Source: Streptomyces luomodiensis
Lineage (GTDB): Bacteria > Actinomycetota > Actinomycetes > Streptomycetales > Streptomycetaceae
Direction: 5' to 3'
DNA length: 64,000 bases
Assembly: GCF_031679605.1 (NCBI RefSeq)
Contig: NZ_CP117522.1
Location: 6,262,001-6,326,000 of the forward strand
Numbering within the stretch: the first letter of the stretch is position 1; every line of letters starts with the position of its first letter. Both the position numbers and the translations under genes were made by a program. The notes below the pieces were generated by a model. That model was not told the origin of the DNA, ran no database searches, and saw only the letters and a list, made by a program, of their open reading frames with translations. Positions 41,124 to 49,611 of this stretch are shown one piece after another.

Positions 41124-43298
41124 ATGCCCATCGCCAAGCGCCGCCGCGCCATGTTGCTCGCCGTGGGGGTGATGCTGCCGCTTCCCGTGCTGACCGGCTG
41201 TAGCTCGGACGACGACGGCCCGCCGCCGCGCGCCGCCTGGGACATCGCCTCCGCACCACGCACCGGGACCACCGGCACCGGAACCCTGCGCTGGGCCCTG
41301 GACGCGACGCCCGCCACCTTCAACACCTTCCGGCCGCAAGCCGACACGGGCACCCAGCGGGTCGCCGGCGCTGTGCTGCCCTCCCTCTACACCCTCGACG
41401 CCCGGGGCAGGCCGCAGCGCAACGGCGACTATCTGACCGCCGCCGACGTCACCTCGAGCGACCCCAAGCAGGTCGTGGTCTACAAGCTCAACCCCAAGGC
41501 GGTGTGGAGCGACGGGCGCCCGATCGGCGCGGAGGACTTCCAGGCCCAGTGGAAGGCGTTGCGCGGCACCGACGCGGCGTACGGGACGGCGCGCAACGCC
41601 GGATACGACCGGATCGCGAAGATCGAACCCGGGGACAAGGAGCACGAGGTCAAGGTCACCTTCGCCAAGCCGTACACCGACTGGCGCTCGCTGTTCACCC
41701 CGCTGTACCCGAAGAGCGTGATGGGCAACCCGGCGGTCTTCTCCGCGGCGGCCGGCAAGGGCCTCGCGGTCGGCGCCGGGCCCTTCATGGTGCGCCAGGT
41801 CACGGACACCTCCGTCACCCTCGTCCGCAACCCCCGCTGGTGGGGCGACCGGGCCCGGCTGAGCCGGGTGATGTTCCTGGCGGTGCCGGCCGAGAAGCGG
41901 GCCGAGGCCCTGATCGCCGGGCAGCTGGACCTGGCCGAGGTGGACCGGGCCACCGCCCGGCGCATCCGGGCCGCCAGCCCCCGCAAGCAGGCCGCGGGCG
42001 CCACCCGGGGCTCCTCGGCCCCGGGCGAGGCGGGCGCGCCGGAGCCGTCCGCCGGCGGTCGGGAGGCGGCCGGCGGTCGGGAGGCGGCGGACGGTCGGGA
42101 GGCGGCCGGGGCGGCGGCGGGAGCCGGCACCGGCACGAACCGGTCGCGGACCCGGGCGCTCAGCAGGTTCACCCTGCGCAAGGCCCTGGACCCCGCCTAC
42201 ACCCAGCTCGCCCTCAACGGCACCAAGGGCCCGCTCGCCGATGAGCGGGTGCGCCGCGCGGTGGCCCGCGCGATCGACCGCAAGGCCCTCGCGAAGCTGG
42301 TGCTGAAGCCGCTGGGGCTGCCGGCCGATCCGCTCGGCAACCATCTGCTGATGGCGGGCCAGTCGGGCTACAAGGACCACAGCGGTGCCCTCGGCGCCCC
42401 GGACACCCATGCCGCGCAGTCGCTGCTCGCCGACGCGGGCTGGCGGGCGAGCGACGCGGGCCGGCAGAAGGCGCTCGACGGCAAGACGGACGACCGGGGC
42501 AGGCGGCGGAGCGCCCCGACGGCCATGGCCACGGACCCCGCCACGGCTCCGGCCACGGACTCGTCCGCGTACGCGCCCGGCACGGACCCGTCCGCGTACG
42601 CGCCCGGCACGGACCCCGCCGCCCAGGGCGCCCCGAATTTCGCCACCGAGAGCGCCTCCGGTGCCGCTACCGAGAGCGCCTCCGGCACCCCCACCGAGAG
42701 CGCTTCCGGTGCCGCCCCCGCGGCCGGGGACGCGGGGCGGTCCGGACGGGTCGGGGAGGCGGCGGTCGTACGGAAGAAGGGGCGGCCGCTGGTGCTGCGC
42801 TTCGTGCTCCCCGACGACCGGACCGGCGCCCAGCTGCGCACGGTCGGCGAGCGCATCGCGCGGATGCTGGAGAAGATCGGCGTCCGTACCGAGATCACCA
42901 GGGTTCCGGGTGAGAGCTACTTCCGGGACCACATCGTCACCGGCGACTACGACCTGGCCCTCTACTCCTGGCCCGCCTCCGCCTACCCGGCCACCGACGG
43001 CCGCCCGATCTACGCCAAGCCGCAGCCGGCCGCCGACGGCTCCCTGGTCGTCGAGCAGAACTACACCCGGGTGGGCACGGACCAGATCGACCAGCTCTTC
43101 GACCAGGCGCTCACCGAGCTGGACGGCGGCACCTCCCGCTCCCTGGTCAGCCGCGCGGACTCGCGGATCTGGGCGGCGGCCGGATCGATTCCGCTCTATC
43201 AGCGCCCCCAGCTGGTCGCGATGCGCAAGGGACTGGTCAACGCGGGCGCCTTCGGCTTCGCCACCCCCCGCTACCAGGACATCGGCTTCCGCCGCTAG
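41124..43298 (+). CDS. Orphan family 5 peptide-binding lipoprotein with low-complexity inserts
   Basis: An extracellular solute-binding protein of the OppA/DppA type with no permease next to it. The 724-residue protein has a lipoprotein signal (AVGVMLPLPVLTGCSS). The binding fold includes LRWALDATPATFNTFRPQ, VYKLNPKAVWSDGRPIGAEDF, AVGAGPFMVRQVTDTSVTLVRNPRWWG, DERVRRAVARAIDRKALAK and DYDLALYSWPASAYP. It is well over the usual 520-600 residues because of two Ala/Gly/Ser/Thr-rich inserts (about 300-345 and 455-550) encoded by in-frame tandem repeats. GCGGAGG precedes the ATG. It may use a permease encoded elsewhere or act as a sensor. It is followed by a hairpin and then typA. Confidence 0.88.
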   Translation: MPIAKRRRAMLLAVGVMLPLPVLTGCSSDDDGPPPRAAWDIASAPRTGTTGTGTLRWALDATPATFNTFRPQADTGTQRVAGAVLPSLYTLDARGRPQRNGDYLTAADVTSSDPKQVVVYKLNPKAVWSDGRPIGAEDFQAQWKALRGTDAAYGTARNAGYDRIAKIEPGDKEHEVKVTFAKPYTDWRSLFTPLYPKSVMGNPAVFSAAAGKGLAVGAGPFMVRQVTDTSVTLVRNPRWWGDRARLSRVMFLAVPAEKRAEALIAGQLDLAEVDRATARRIRAASPRKQAAGATRGSSAPGEAGAPEPSAGGREAAGGREAADGREAAGAAAGAGTGTNRSRTRALSRFTLRKALDPAYTQLALNGTKGPLADERVRRAVARAIDRKALAKLVLKPLGLPADPLGNHLLMAGQSGYKDHSGALGAPDTHAAQSLLADAGWRASDAGRQKALDGKTDDRGRRRSAPTAMATDPATAPATDSSAYAPGTDPSAYAPGTDPAAQGAPNFATESASGAATESASGTPTESASGAAPAAGDAGRSGRVGEAAVVRKKGRPLVLRFVLPDDRTGAQLRTVGERIARMLEKIGVRTEITRVPGESYFRDHIVTGDYDLALYSWPASAYPATDGRPIYAKPQPAADGSLVVEQNYTRVGTDQIDQLFDQALTELDGGTSRSLVSRADSRIWAAAGSIPLYQRPQLVAMRKGLVNAGAFGFATPRYQDIGFRR
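42057..42110. repeat. 18-bp in-frame tandem repeat, three copies
   Basis: Units starting at 42057, 42075 and 42093 (ggtcgggaggcggc core) encode GREAAG-type hexapeptides in the lipoprotein's first insert. Confidence 0.85.
42556..42713. repeat. 27-bp and 24-bp in-frame tandem repeats
   Basis: Two 27-bp units (encoding SSAYAPGTD and PSAYAPGTD) are followed by three 24-bp units starting at 42642, 42666 and 42690 (encoding ATESASGA-like octapeptides). Both lie in the second insert of the orphan lipoprotein. Confidence 0.85.
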
Positions 43299-43321
43299 AG
43301 CCGCTGGACAGGAAGGACGGC

Positions 43322-43359
43322 GGGCGCGGGGACGGGCTGCGGCATCCGTCCTCGCGCCC
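43322..43359 (+). terminator. Terminator after the orphan lipoprotein gene
   Basis: A 14-bp stem (43322-43335 with 43346-43359, one G-U pair) and 10-base loop lie 24 bp after the stop. Confidence 0.7.
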
Positions 43360-43365
43360 TCCCCG

Positions 43366-43371
43366 TACCAT
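43366..43371 (+). promoter_or_regulatory. typA: TACCAT -10 element for typA
   Basis: TACCAT follows directly after the preceding terminator. Transcription would start near 43378, giving a leader of about 85 bases before the typA ATG. Confidence 0.4.
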
Positions 43372-43462
43372 GGGGGTGAGGCCGAGGCGTGATCAGCCCG
43401 GCGGAAGGCGCGCCGCACCAGGAGCGCGCCGCCACCCACGAAACCGGGAGAAGCGCGCTTCT

Positions 43463-45358
43463 ATGCCCACGCGCCACGACATTCGTAACGTCGCCATCGT
43501 CGCCCACGTCGACCACGGCAAGACGACCCTCGTCGACGCCATGCTCAAGCAGGCGGGTGCGTTCGCCGCTCACCAGCAGGTGGACGACCGGGTCATGGAC
43601 TCCAACGACCTGGAGCGCGAGAAGGGCATCACCATTCTCGCGAAGAACACCGCCGTGAAGTACCACCCGGCGGACGGCGGCGACCCCGTCACCATCAACA
43701 TCATCGACACGCCCGGCCACGCCGACTTCGGCGGTGAGGTCGAGCGCGGTCTGTCCATGGTCGACGCGGTGGTCCTGCTGGTGGACGCCTCCGAGGGGCC
43801 GCTGCCGCAGACCCGCTTCGTGCTGCGCAAGGCGCTCCAGGCCAAGCTGCCGGTGATCCTGTGCATCAACAAGACGGACCGCCCGGACTCCCGGATCGAC
43901 GAGGTCGTCAACGAGGCGTACGACCTGTTCCTGGACCTGGACGCGACCGAGGAGCAGATCGAGTTCCCCATCGTCTACGCCTGTGCGCGCGACGGTGTGG
44001 CCTCGCTGACCAAGCCGGAGGACGGCACCGTCCCGGCCGACAGCGACAGCCTCCAGCCGTTCTTCTCCACCCTGCTGGAGACCGTCCCGGCGCCCGAGTA
44101 CGACGCGGCCGCGCCGCTCCAGGCCCATGTCACCAACCTGGACGCGGACAACTTCCTCGGCCGGATCGCGCTGCTCAGGGTCGAGCAGGGTGAGCTGAAG
44201 AAGGGCCAGACGGTCGCGTGGATCAAGCGCGACGGCACCATCTCCAACGTCCGGATCACCGAGCTGCTGATGACCGAGGCGCTCACCCGCAAGCCCGCCG
44301 AGGTGGCCGGCCCCGGTGACATCTGCGCCGTCGCGGGCATTCCCGACATCATGATCGGCGAGACCCTGGCCGATCCGGAGAACCCGATCGCGCTGCCGCT
44401 GATCACCGTCGACGAGCCCGCCATCTCGATGACCATCGGCACCAACACCTCCCCGCTGGTCGGCCGTGGCCCCGGCGGCAAGGGCGCGGACAAGTCGGCC
44501 GTGAAGGACCGGAAGGTCACCGCCCGGCTGGTCAAGGACCGCCTCGAGCGCGAGCTGGTCGGTAACGTCTCGCTGCGCGTGCTGCCCACCGACCGCCCGG
44601 ACGCCTGGGAGGTGCAGGGCCGGGGCGAGCTGGCGCTGGCGATCCTGGTGGAGACCATGCGCCGGGAGGGCTTCGAGCTGACCGTCGGCAAGCCGCAGGT
44701 GGTCACCCGCGAGATCGACGGCAAGGTGCACGAGCCGGTCGAGCGCATCACCATCGACGTGCCCGAGGAGCACATGGGCGCGGTCACCCAGCTCATGGGC
44801 ACCCGCAAGGGCCGGATGGACAACATGTCCAACCACGGCTCCGGCTGGGTCCGCATGGAGTTCATCGTCCCCTCCCGCGGTCTGATCGGCTTCCGTACCG
44901 AGTTCCTGACCTCGACCCGCGGTACCGGTATCGCGCACTCCATCCACGAGGGCCACGAGCCGTGGTTCGGCGAGCTGAAGACCCGTAACAACGGCTCGCT
45001 GGTGGCCGACCGCGCGGGCGCGGTGACCGCCTTCGCGATGACCAACCTCCAGGAGCGCGGTGTGCTGTTCGTCTCGCCGGGCACCGAGGTGTACGAGGGC
45101 ATGATCGTCGGCGAGAACTCCCGCTCCGACGACATGGACGTCAACATCACCAAGGAGAAGAAGCTCACCAACATGCGGTCCTCCACCGCGGATGTGACCG
45201 AGTCCCTGGTCCCGCCGCGGCTGCTGTCGCTCGAGCAGTCCCTGGAGTTCTGCCGCGACGACGAGTGCGTCGAGGTGACGCCGGAGACGGTGCGCATCCG
45301 CAAGGTGGTGCTCGACCAGAAGGAGCGCGCCCGGACCGCCGCCCGCGCCAAGCGCTGA
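43463..45358 (+). CDS. typA: Translational GTPase TypA/BipA
   Basis: Ribosome-associated GTPase of the EF-G family involved in stress adaptation and large-subunit assembly. The 631-residue protein has G1 AHVDHGKTTLVD, switch EREKGITILAKNTAV, G3 DTPGHADFGGEV, G4 NKTDRPDSR, EF-Tu domain 2 (LQAHVTNLDADNFLGRIALLRV), and the BipA-specific C-terminal part with NMSNHGSGWVRMEF and SRGLIGFRTEFLT. GGGAG lies 12 bp before the ATG at 43463. It has its own likely promoter and a strong terminator and is followed by the peptide transporter operon. Confidence 0.96.
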   Translation: MPTRHDIRNVAIVAHVDHGKTTLVDAMLKQAGAFAAHQQVDDRVMDSNDLEREKGITILAKNTAVKYHPADGGDPVTINIIDTPGHADFGGEVERGLSMVDAVVLLVDASEGPLPQTRFVLRKALQAKLPVILCINKTDRPDSRIDEVVNEAYDLFLDLDATEEQIEFPIVYACARDGVASLTKPEDGTVPADSDSLQPFFSTLLETVPAPEYDAAAPLQAHVTNLDADNFLGRIALLRVEQGELKKGQTVAWIKRDGTISNVRITELLMTEALTRKPAEVAGPGDICAVAGIPDIMIGETLADPENPIALPLITVDEPAISMTIGTNTSPLVGRGPGGKGADKSAVKDRKVTARLVKDRLERELVGNVSLRVLPTDRPDAWEVQGRGELALAILVETMRREGFELTVGKPQVVTREIDGKVHEPVERITIDVPEEHMGAVTQLMGTRKGRMDNMSNHGSGWVRMEFIVPSRGLIGFRTEFLTSTRGTGIAHSIHEGHEPWFGELKTRNNGSLVADRAGAVTAFAMTNLQERGVLFVSPGTEVYEGMIVGENSRSDDMDVNITKEKKLTNMRSSTADVTESLVPPRLLSLEQSLEFCRDDECVEVTPETVRIRKVVLDQKERARTAARAKR

Positions 45359-45491
45359 CGCGTACGGCCGCGTGCTGGGCGCTGACGCGCACAGCCACGC
45401 GCCGGGCGCCGGAAAGGCCATGCCGCGCGCCGATGCGCACCCCGGCGCCGGTCACTGAGCGTAGGCGCCCCACCGTGCGTCCGTGAGCTCC

Positions 45492-45537
45492 CAACGGCCC
45501 GGACCCACCGCTTCCACAGCGGGGGTCCGGGCCGTTG
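45492..45537 (+). terminator. Strong hairpin after typA
   Basis: CAACGGCCCGGACCC (45492-45506) pairs perfectly with 45523-45537, with an inner CCGC/GCGG stem in the loop. Confidence 0.75.
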
Positions 45538-45901
45538 CCATGTCAGGAAGGTGTCAGTCAAGCGGTTATGCGGATTCGCGTGTCCGGATATCGGTGTTCG
45601 GGCTCCGCATGATGTGTTAACAGTCCGTTTCGCGTGTGTCTGTCTGGGGCAGTTTTGTCCGGATTTCGAAGCTCCGCGCGTAGATGCTGTGACCAAAGCG
45701 AGACCCATAAGGTGTGGTTTAAGGGCCGGACGTGCTCAATCATGGGGTCCATTGAGCTCGGGTCAATGGGTCACACGCTGTGGGGAGCGCGGACCTACGA
45801 GCGCATCTGGGGGGTTCCGGTCCCTTTCGCTGTCAGGGGTGTCAGCGTGTCTCCGGGCGCCCCCTCTCGTAGTGACAGTGGACTCCTGAGGAGGCAAACC
45901 C
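45538..45901 (+). promoter_or_regulatory. Long upstream region of the first peptide transporter operon
   Basis: About 360 bp without a gene, distinctly less GC-rich than the rest, precede the lipoprotein start. It contains a 7-bp inverted repeat CCATTGA-N7-TCAATGG at 45749-45769. The right end has the strong ribosome site GAGGAGG 7 bp before the ATG. A leader this long suggests complex control, as expected for a development-linked transporter. Confidence 0.5.
45749..45769. promoter_or_regulatory. Inverted repeat upstream of transporter operon 1
   Basis: CCATTGA and TCAATGG are perfectly symmetric around 7 bases, about 130 bp before the lipoprotein start. It is a candidate regulator site; no regulator can be named. 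Confidence 0.4.
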
Positions 45902-47542
45902 ATGCGCGGTGCCAAGAGCGCCAAGTGGGTCGCGTTGGCAGCGGTTGTGGCGCTGGCCGCGACCGCCTGTGGTGGCGGCGACAGTGACAGCGGCAGCAAT
46001 GACATGAACAAGGGCACGGCGGACCCGAACGGGATCATCACCGCCCAGCTGAGCGAGCCGCAGAACCCGCTGCAGCCGGCGAACGCCAAGGAGAGCCAGG
46101 GCAGCCGCGTGCTCCGCACGATCTTCGCGGGTCTGGTGGACTACGAGCCGGGCACCGGCAAGCTGGTGTACGTCAACGCCGAGTCCGTCACCCCCAACAA
46201 GGACTCCTCCGTCTGGACCGTCAAGCTCAAGCCGGGCTGGAAGTTCCACAACGGCGAGACTGTGACCGCCAAGTCCTACGTGGACTCCTGGAACTGGTCG
46301 GCCAACGTGTCGAACAACCAGACCAACTCCAGCTGGTTCCAGGACATCAAGGGCTACGAGGACGTCCACCCGGAGAAGGGCAAGCCCAAGGCCGACAAGA
46401 TGTCCGGCCTGAAGGTCGTCAACGACAACGAGTTCAAGATCGAGCTCAACAGCTCGGTCTCGTACTTCGCCTACAAGCTGGGCTACGACGTCTGGGCCCC
46501 GCTGCCCACCGGCTTCTTCAAGGACCCCAAGGGCTTCGGTGAGAAGCCGGTCGGCAACGGTCCCTACAAGTTCGTCTCCTGGGACCACAAGAAGATGATC
46601 AAGGTCCGGAAGTTCGCGGACTACAAGGGCCCGAACAAGGCCAAGAACGGCGGCATCGACTTCAAGAACTACACCACCGCCGACGCGGCCTACTCGGACC
46701 TGCGCTCGAACAACCTCGACTGGATCGAGCAGGTCCCGACCACCGCGCTCACCAACTACAAGAGCGACCTGGGCAGCCGCGCGATCGACGAGGAGTACTC
46801 GGCGGTCCAGTCGATCGTCCCGGCCTTCTACACCAAGCAGTTCAAGGACATCGACCCCAAGGTCATCCAGGGTCTGTCCATGGCGATCGACCGTGACACG
46901 ATCACCAAGACCGTGCTGCACGGCTCCCGCACCCCGGCCGACAGCTATGTCGCCCGCGGTGTGCTCGGCTACAAGGCCGGCGCGCTGAAGGAGCAGGTCA
47001 CCTACGACCCGGCCAAGGCCAAGGCGCTCATCAAGGAGGGCGGCGGCGTCCCGGGCAACAAGATCTCGATCCAGTACAACGCCGACCAGGACCACAAGCC
47101 CTGGGTGGACGCGGTCTGCAACAGCATCCGCAAGGCCACCGGCGTCGACTGCGTCGGCGACTCCAAGCCCGACTTCCAGGCCGACCTGAACGCCCGTGAC
47201 AAGCACCAGGTCAAGTCCATGTACCGCGGTGGCTGGGTGCTCGACTACCCGGTCAACTCGAACTTCATGAGGGACCTCTACGGCTCCAAGGCGGCCGGTA
47301 ACACCAGCGGCTACGCCAACAAGGAGTTCGACGAGCTCGCCAACAAGGCAGACAAGGCCGCCACCCTGGACGAGACCGTGAAGCTCTACCAGCAGGCGGA
47401 GCAGGTCCTCGCGAAGGACATGCCGGCGATCCCGCTGTGGTTCTACAAGGTCAACAGCGGCCAGTCCAACAAGATCCTGGGCAAGATCCCCTACGGCCAG
47501 GACGGCGACCCCATCTTCACCGACGTGCAGGTGAAGAAGTAA
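45902..47542 (+). CDS. Peptide ABC transporter substrate-binding lipoprotein (BldKB-like), cluster 1
   Basis: Extracellular family 5 binding protein for oligopeptides. The 546-residue protein has a lipoprotein signal VALAAVVALAATACGGG. The body includes ITAQLSEPQNPLQPANAKES, VKLKPGWKFHNGETVTAKSYVDSWN, VGNGPYKFVSWDHKKMIKVRK, IQGLSMAIDRDTITKTVLHG and AKDMPAIPLWFYKVNSG. Its Lys- and Asn-rich make-up differs from the Arg-rich neighbours. It is the first gene of five. A 16-bp perfect hairpin after the stop probably limits read-through so that the lipoprotein outnumbers the permease. Position after typA and gene order resemble the bldK region that imports an extracellular signal peptide needed for aerial growth in S. 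coelicolor. Confidence 0.93.
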   Translation: MRGAKSAKWVALAAVVALAATACGGGDSDSGSNDMNKGTADPNGIITAQLSEPQNPLQPANAKESQGSRVLRTIFAGLVDYEPGTGKLVYVNAESVTPNKDSSVWTVKLKPGWKFHNGETVTAKSYVDSWNWSANVSNNQTNSSWFQDIKGYEDVHPEKGKPKADKMSGLKVVNDNEFKIELNSSVSYFAYKLGYDVWAPLPTGFFKDPKGFGEKPVGNGPYKFVSWDHKKMIKVRKFADYKGPNKAKNGGIDFKNYTTADAAYSDLRSNNLDWIEQVPTTALTNYKSDLGSRAIDEEYSAVQSIVPAFYTKQFKDIDPKVIQGLSMAIDRDTITKTVLHGSRTPADSYVARGVLGYKAGALKEQVTYDPAKAKALIKEGGGVPGNKISIQYNADQDHKPWVDAVCNSIRKATGVDCVGDSKPDFQADLNARDKHQVKSMYRGGWVLDYPVNSNFMRDLYGSKAAGNTSGYANKEFDELANKADKAATLDETVKLYQQAEQVLAKDMPAIPLWFYKVNSGQSNKILGKIPYGQDGDPIFTDVQVKK

Positions 47543-47559
47543 TCATCGGGACCAGCCGG

Positions 47560-47600
47560 CCGGTGCCGCCGCTCCTCCCACCGGGGAGCGGCGGCACCGG
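47560..47600 (+). terminator. Attenuator-like hairpin inside transporter operon 1
   Basis: A perfect 16-bp stem (47560-47575 with 47585-47600) and 9-base loop lie 17 bp after the lipoprotein stop and 91 bp before the permease start. There is no T run, so partial termination or 3' end stabilisation of the lipoprotein mRNA is likely. Confidence 0.75.
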
Positions 47601-47691
47601 TCCGCAGGCGTGAGGCCCGCAGCTCATCCCCCCACCCGCGTGGCGCAGACGAGACGTGGCCTTCGCCGCCCCCCAACGGCATGGAGGCATA

Positions 47692-48618
47692 ATGGGGCGC
47701 TACGTCGCCAGGCGACTGCTCCAGATGATCCCGGTCTTCATCGGGACCACACTGATTATTTTCCTCATGGTCCACGTCCTCCCCGGTGATCCCATCCGGG
47801 CGATGTGGGGAGACAAGGCCGCGGACCCCGCGCAGGTCGCGTCCCTGCGTCATGAGTTCGGGCTGGACCAGCCCCTGTGGAAGCAGTACCTCGACTACAT
47901 GGCCGACCTCTTCCAGGGAGACTTCGGCAAGACCTTCGGCGGCCGCCCGGTCTCCGAGGAGATGGGCATGGCCTTCCCGGTGACCCTCCGCCTCGCGGCG
48001 GTGGCCCTCACCATCGAAATGATCGTCGGCATCGGGCTCGGTGCCTGGGCCGGTCTGCGGGCCGGCCGCGCCGCCGACACCGGCGTGCTGATCTTCACGA
48101 TGATCGTCATCTCGATGCCGGTCTTCGTCTTCGGCTACCTGGCCCGGTTCATCTTCGCCGACGAGCTCGGCTGGCTTCCGCCGAACGTGCAGGACTCGAT
48201 GGACGTCCAGCAGCTGCTGCTGCCCGGCTTCGTCCTCGCGATGCTCTCCATGGCGTATGTGGCCCGGCTGACCCGGACCACGTTCGCGGAGAACCTGCGC
48301 GCCGACTACATGCGCACCGCGCTCGCCAAGGGCCTGCCGCGCCGCCGGATCGTCGGCGTCCACCTGCTGCGCAACTCGCTCATCCCCGTGGTCACCTTCC
48401 TCGGCACCGACGTCGGCGCGCTGGTCGGCGGCGCGGTGGTCACCGAGGGCATCTTCAACGTCCAGGGCGTCGGCAATCTGCTCTTCAAGGCGCTCGGGCA
48501 GCGGGAAGGCTCCACCATCGTCGGCATCGTGACCGTCTTCGTTCTCGTCATCCTGCTGATCAATCTGCTCGTCGACCTGCTGTACGCGGTCCTGGACCCG
48601 AGGATCCGGTATGCCTGA
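47692..48618 (+). CDS. Peptide ABC transporter permease 1, cluster 1
   Basis: OppB/DppB-type inner-membrane subunit. The 308-residue protein begins MGRYVARRLLQMIPVFIGTTLI, has six membrane helices, and carries the cytoplasmic EAA-loop near residues 195-225 (NLRADYMRTALAKGLPRRRIVGVH). It ends DLLYAVLDPRIRYA as OppB proteins do. GGAGG lies 4 bp before the ATG at 47692. Its end overlaps the next gene by 8 bp. Confidence 0.95.
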   Translation: MGRYVARRLLQMIPVFIGTTLIIFLMVHVLPGDPIRAMWGDKAADPAQVASLRHEFGLDQPLWKQYLDYMADLFQGDFGKTFGGRPVSEEMGMAFPVTLRLAAVALTIEMIVGIGLGAWAGLRAGRAADTGVLIFTMIVISMPVFVFGYLARFIFADELGWLPPNVQDSMDVQQLLLPGFVLAMLSMAYVARLTRTTFAENLRADYMRTALAKGLPRRRIVGVHLLRNSLIPVVTFLGTDVGALVGGAVVTEGIFNVQGVGNLLFKALGQREGSTIVGIVTVFVLVILLINLLVDLLYAVLDPRIRYA

Positions 48619-49600
48619 CGTGACCAAATCCCCGTCCGGATCGCCGTCCGGCACGGCAGTCGACACGGCGGTCGACGCCGTGGCCCCGCCGACCGAGGTG
48701 GACACCGCCCCCGTCGCCGGCCCCGCCCCCCAGGGCAAGCCGCGCTCGCTGTGGGGTGACGCCTGGTACGAACTGCGCCATCGCCCGCTGTTCTGGATCT
48801 CGGCGGTGCTGCTGGTGCTGCTGCTGTTCATCGCGGCGTTCCCCGGCCTGTTCACCGGCGCCGACCCGCGCGACGGCGATCTGACCAACCACTTCCTCAG
48901 CAAGCCCGAGCTGACCCACTTCTTCCAGGCCGACTGGTTCGGCTACGACGGTCAGGGCCGCTCCATCTACGCCCGCGTCATCTACGGCACCCGCGCCTCC
49001 ATCCTGGTCGGCGTCGGCGTGACCGTGGTGGTGACCCTCTTCGGCGGTCTGCTGGGCATGGTGGCCGGGTACTTCGGCGGCTGGATCGACTCGATCATCT
49101 CCCGGCTCGTCGACATCTTCTTCGGTCTGCCGTTCCTGCTCGGCGCGATGGTCGTCCTGAACGCGTTCACCGAGCGCAAGGTGTACGTGGTCATCGCGGC
49201 CCTGGCCTTCCTCGGCTGGACGACGATCGCCCGGGTGATGCGCAGTTCGGTGATCACGGCCAAGCAGGCGGACTACGTCACCGCGGCGCGGGCGCTCGGC
49301 GCGGGCACGCCCCGGATCCTCTTCCGGCACGTCCTGCCGAACGCGCTGGCCCCCACCATCGTGGTGGCCACCATCTCCCTCGGCGCGTACATCTCCGCCG
49401 AGGCCACGCTGTCCTTCCTCGGTCTCGGCCTCGCCGACCCCACCATCTCCTGGGGCATCGACATCTCCGACGCCAAGGACGCCATCCGGGACAACCCGCA
49501 TGTGATGTTGTTCCCGGCCGGAATGCTGAGCCTGACCGTCTTCGCATTCATCACGCTCGGCGACGCGGTGCGCGACGCCCTCGACCCCAAGCTGCGCTGA
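48611..49600 (+). CDS. Peptide ABC transporter permease 2, cluster 1
   Basis: OppC/DppC-type subunit. The 329-residue protein has a Pro/Ala-rich cytoplasmic head (about 1-45), an OppC N-terminal helix (FWISAVLLVLLLFIAAFPGLF) and the periplasmic HFFQADWFGYDGQGRSIYARVIYG segment in outline. The EAA loop is QADYVTAARALGAGTPRILFRHVLPN, read in two parts. It ends GDAVRDALDPKLR. The ATG overlaps the previous stop region by 8 bp, and GGAGGG precedes the following gene. Confidence 0.95.
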   Translation: MPDVTKSPSGSPSGTAVDTAVDAVAPPTEVDTAPVAGPAPQGKPRSLWGDAWYELRHRPLFWISAVLLVLLLFIAAFPGLFTGADPRDGDLTNHFLSKPELTHFFQADWFGYDGQGRSIYARVIYGTRASILVGVGVTVVVTLFGGLLGMVAGYFGGWIDSIISRLVDIFFGLPFLLGAMVVLNAFTERKVYVVIAALAFLGWTTIARVMRSSVITAKQADYVTAARALGAGTPRILFRHVLPNALAPTIVVATISLGAYISAEATLSFLGLGLADPTISWGIDISDAKDAIRDNPHVMLFPAGMLSLTVFAFITLGDAVRDALDPKLR

Positions 49601-49611
49601 GGAGGGCGTAC

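Noticed and set aside
42057..42713. CRISPR-like spacing in the lipoprotein gene
   Set aside because: Repeats are contiguous, in frame and encode peptide repeats.
41073..43439. Minus-strand 788-codon frame opposite the orphan lipoprotein
   Set aside because: Antisense shadow produced by high GC at the third codon position.
43295..45421. Minus-strand 708-codon frame opposite typA
   Set aside because: Antisense shadow; typA is unmistakable on the plus strand.
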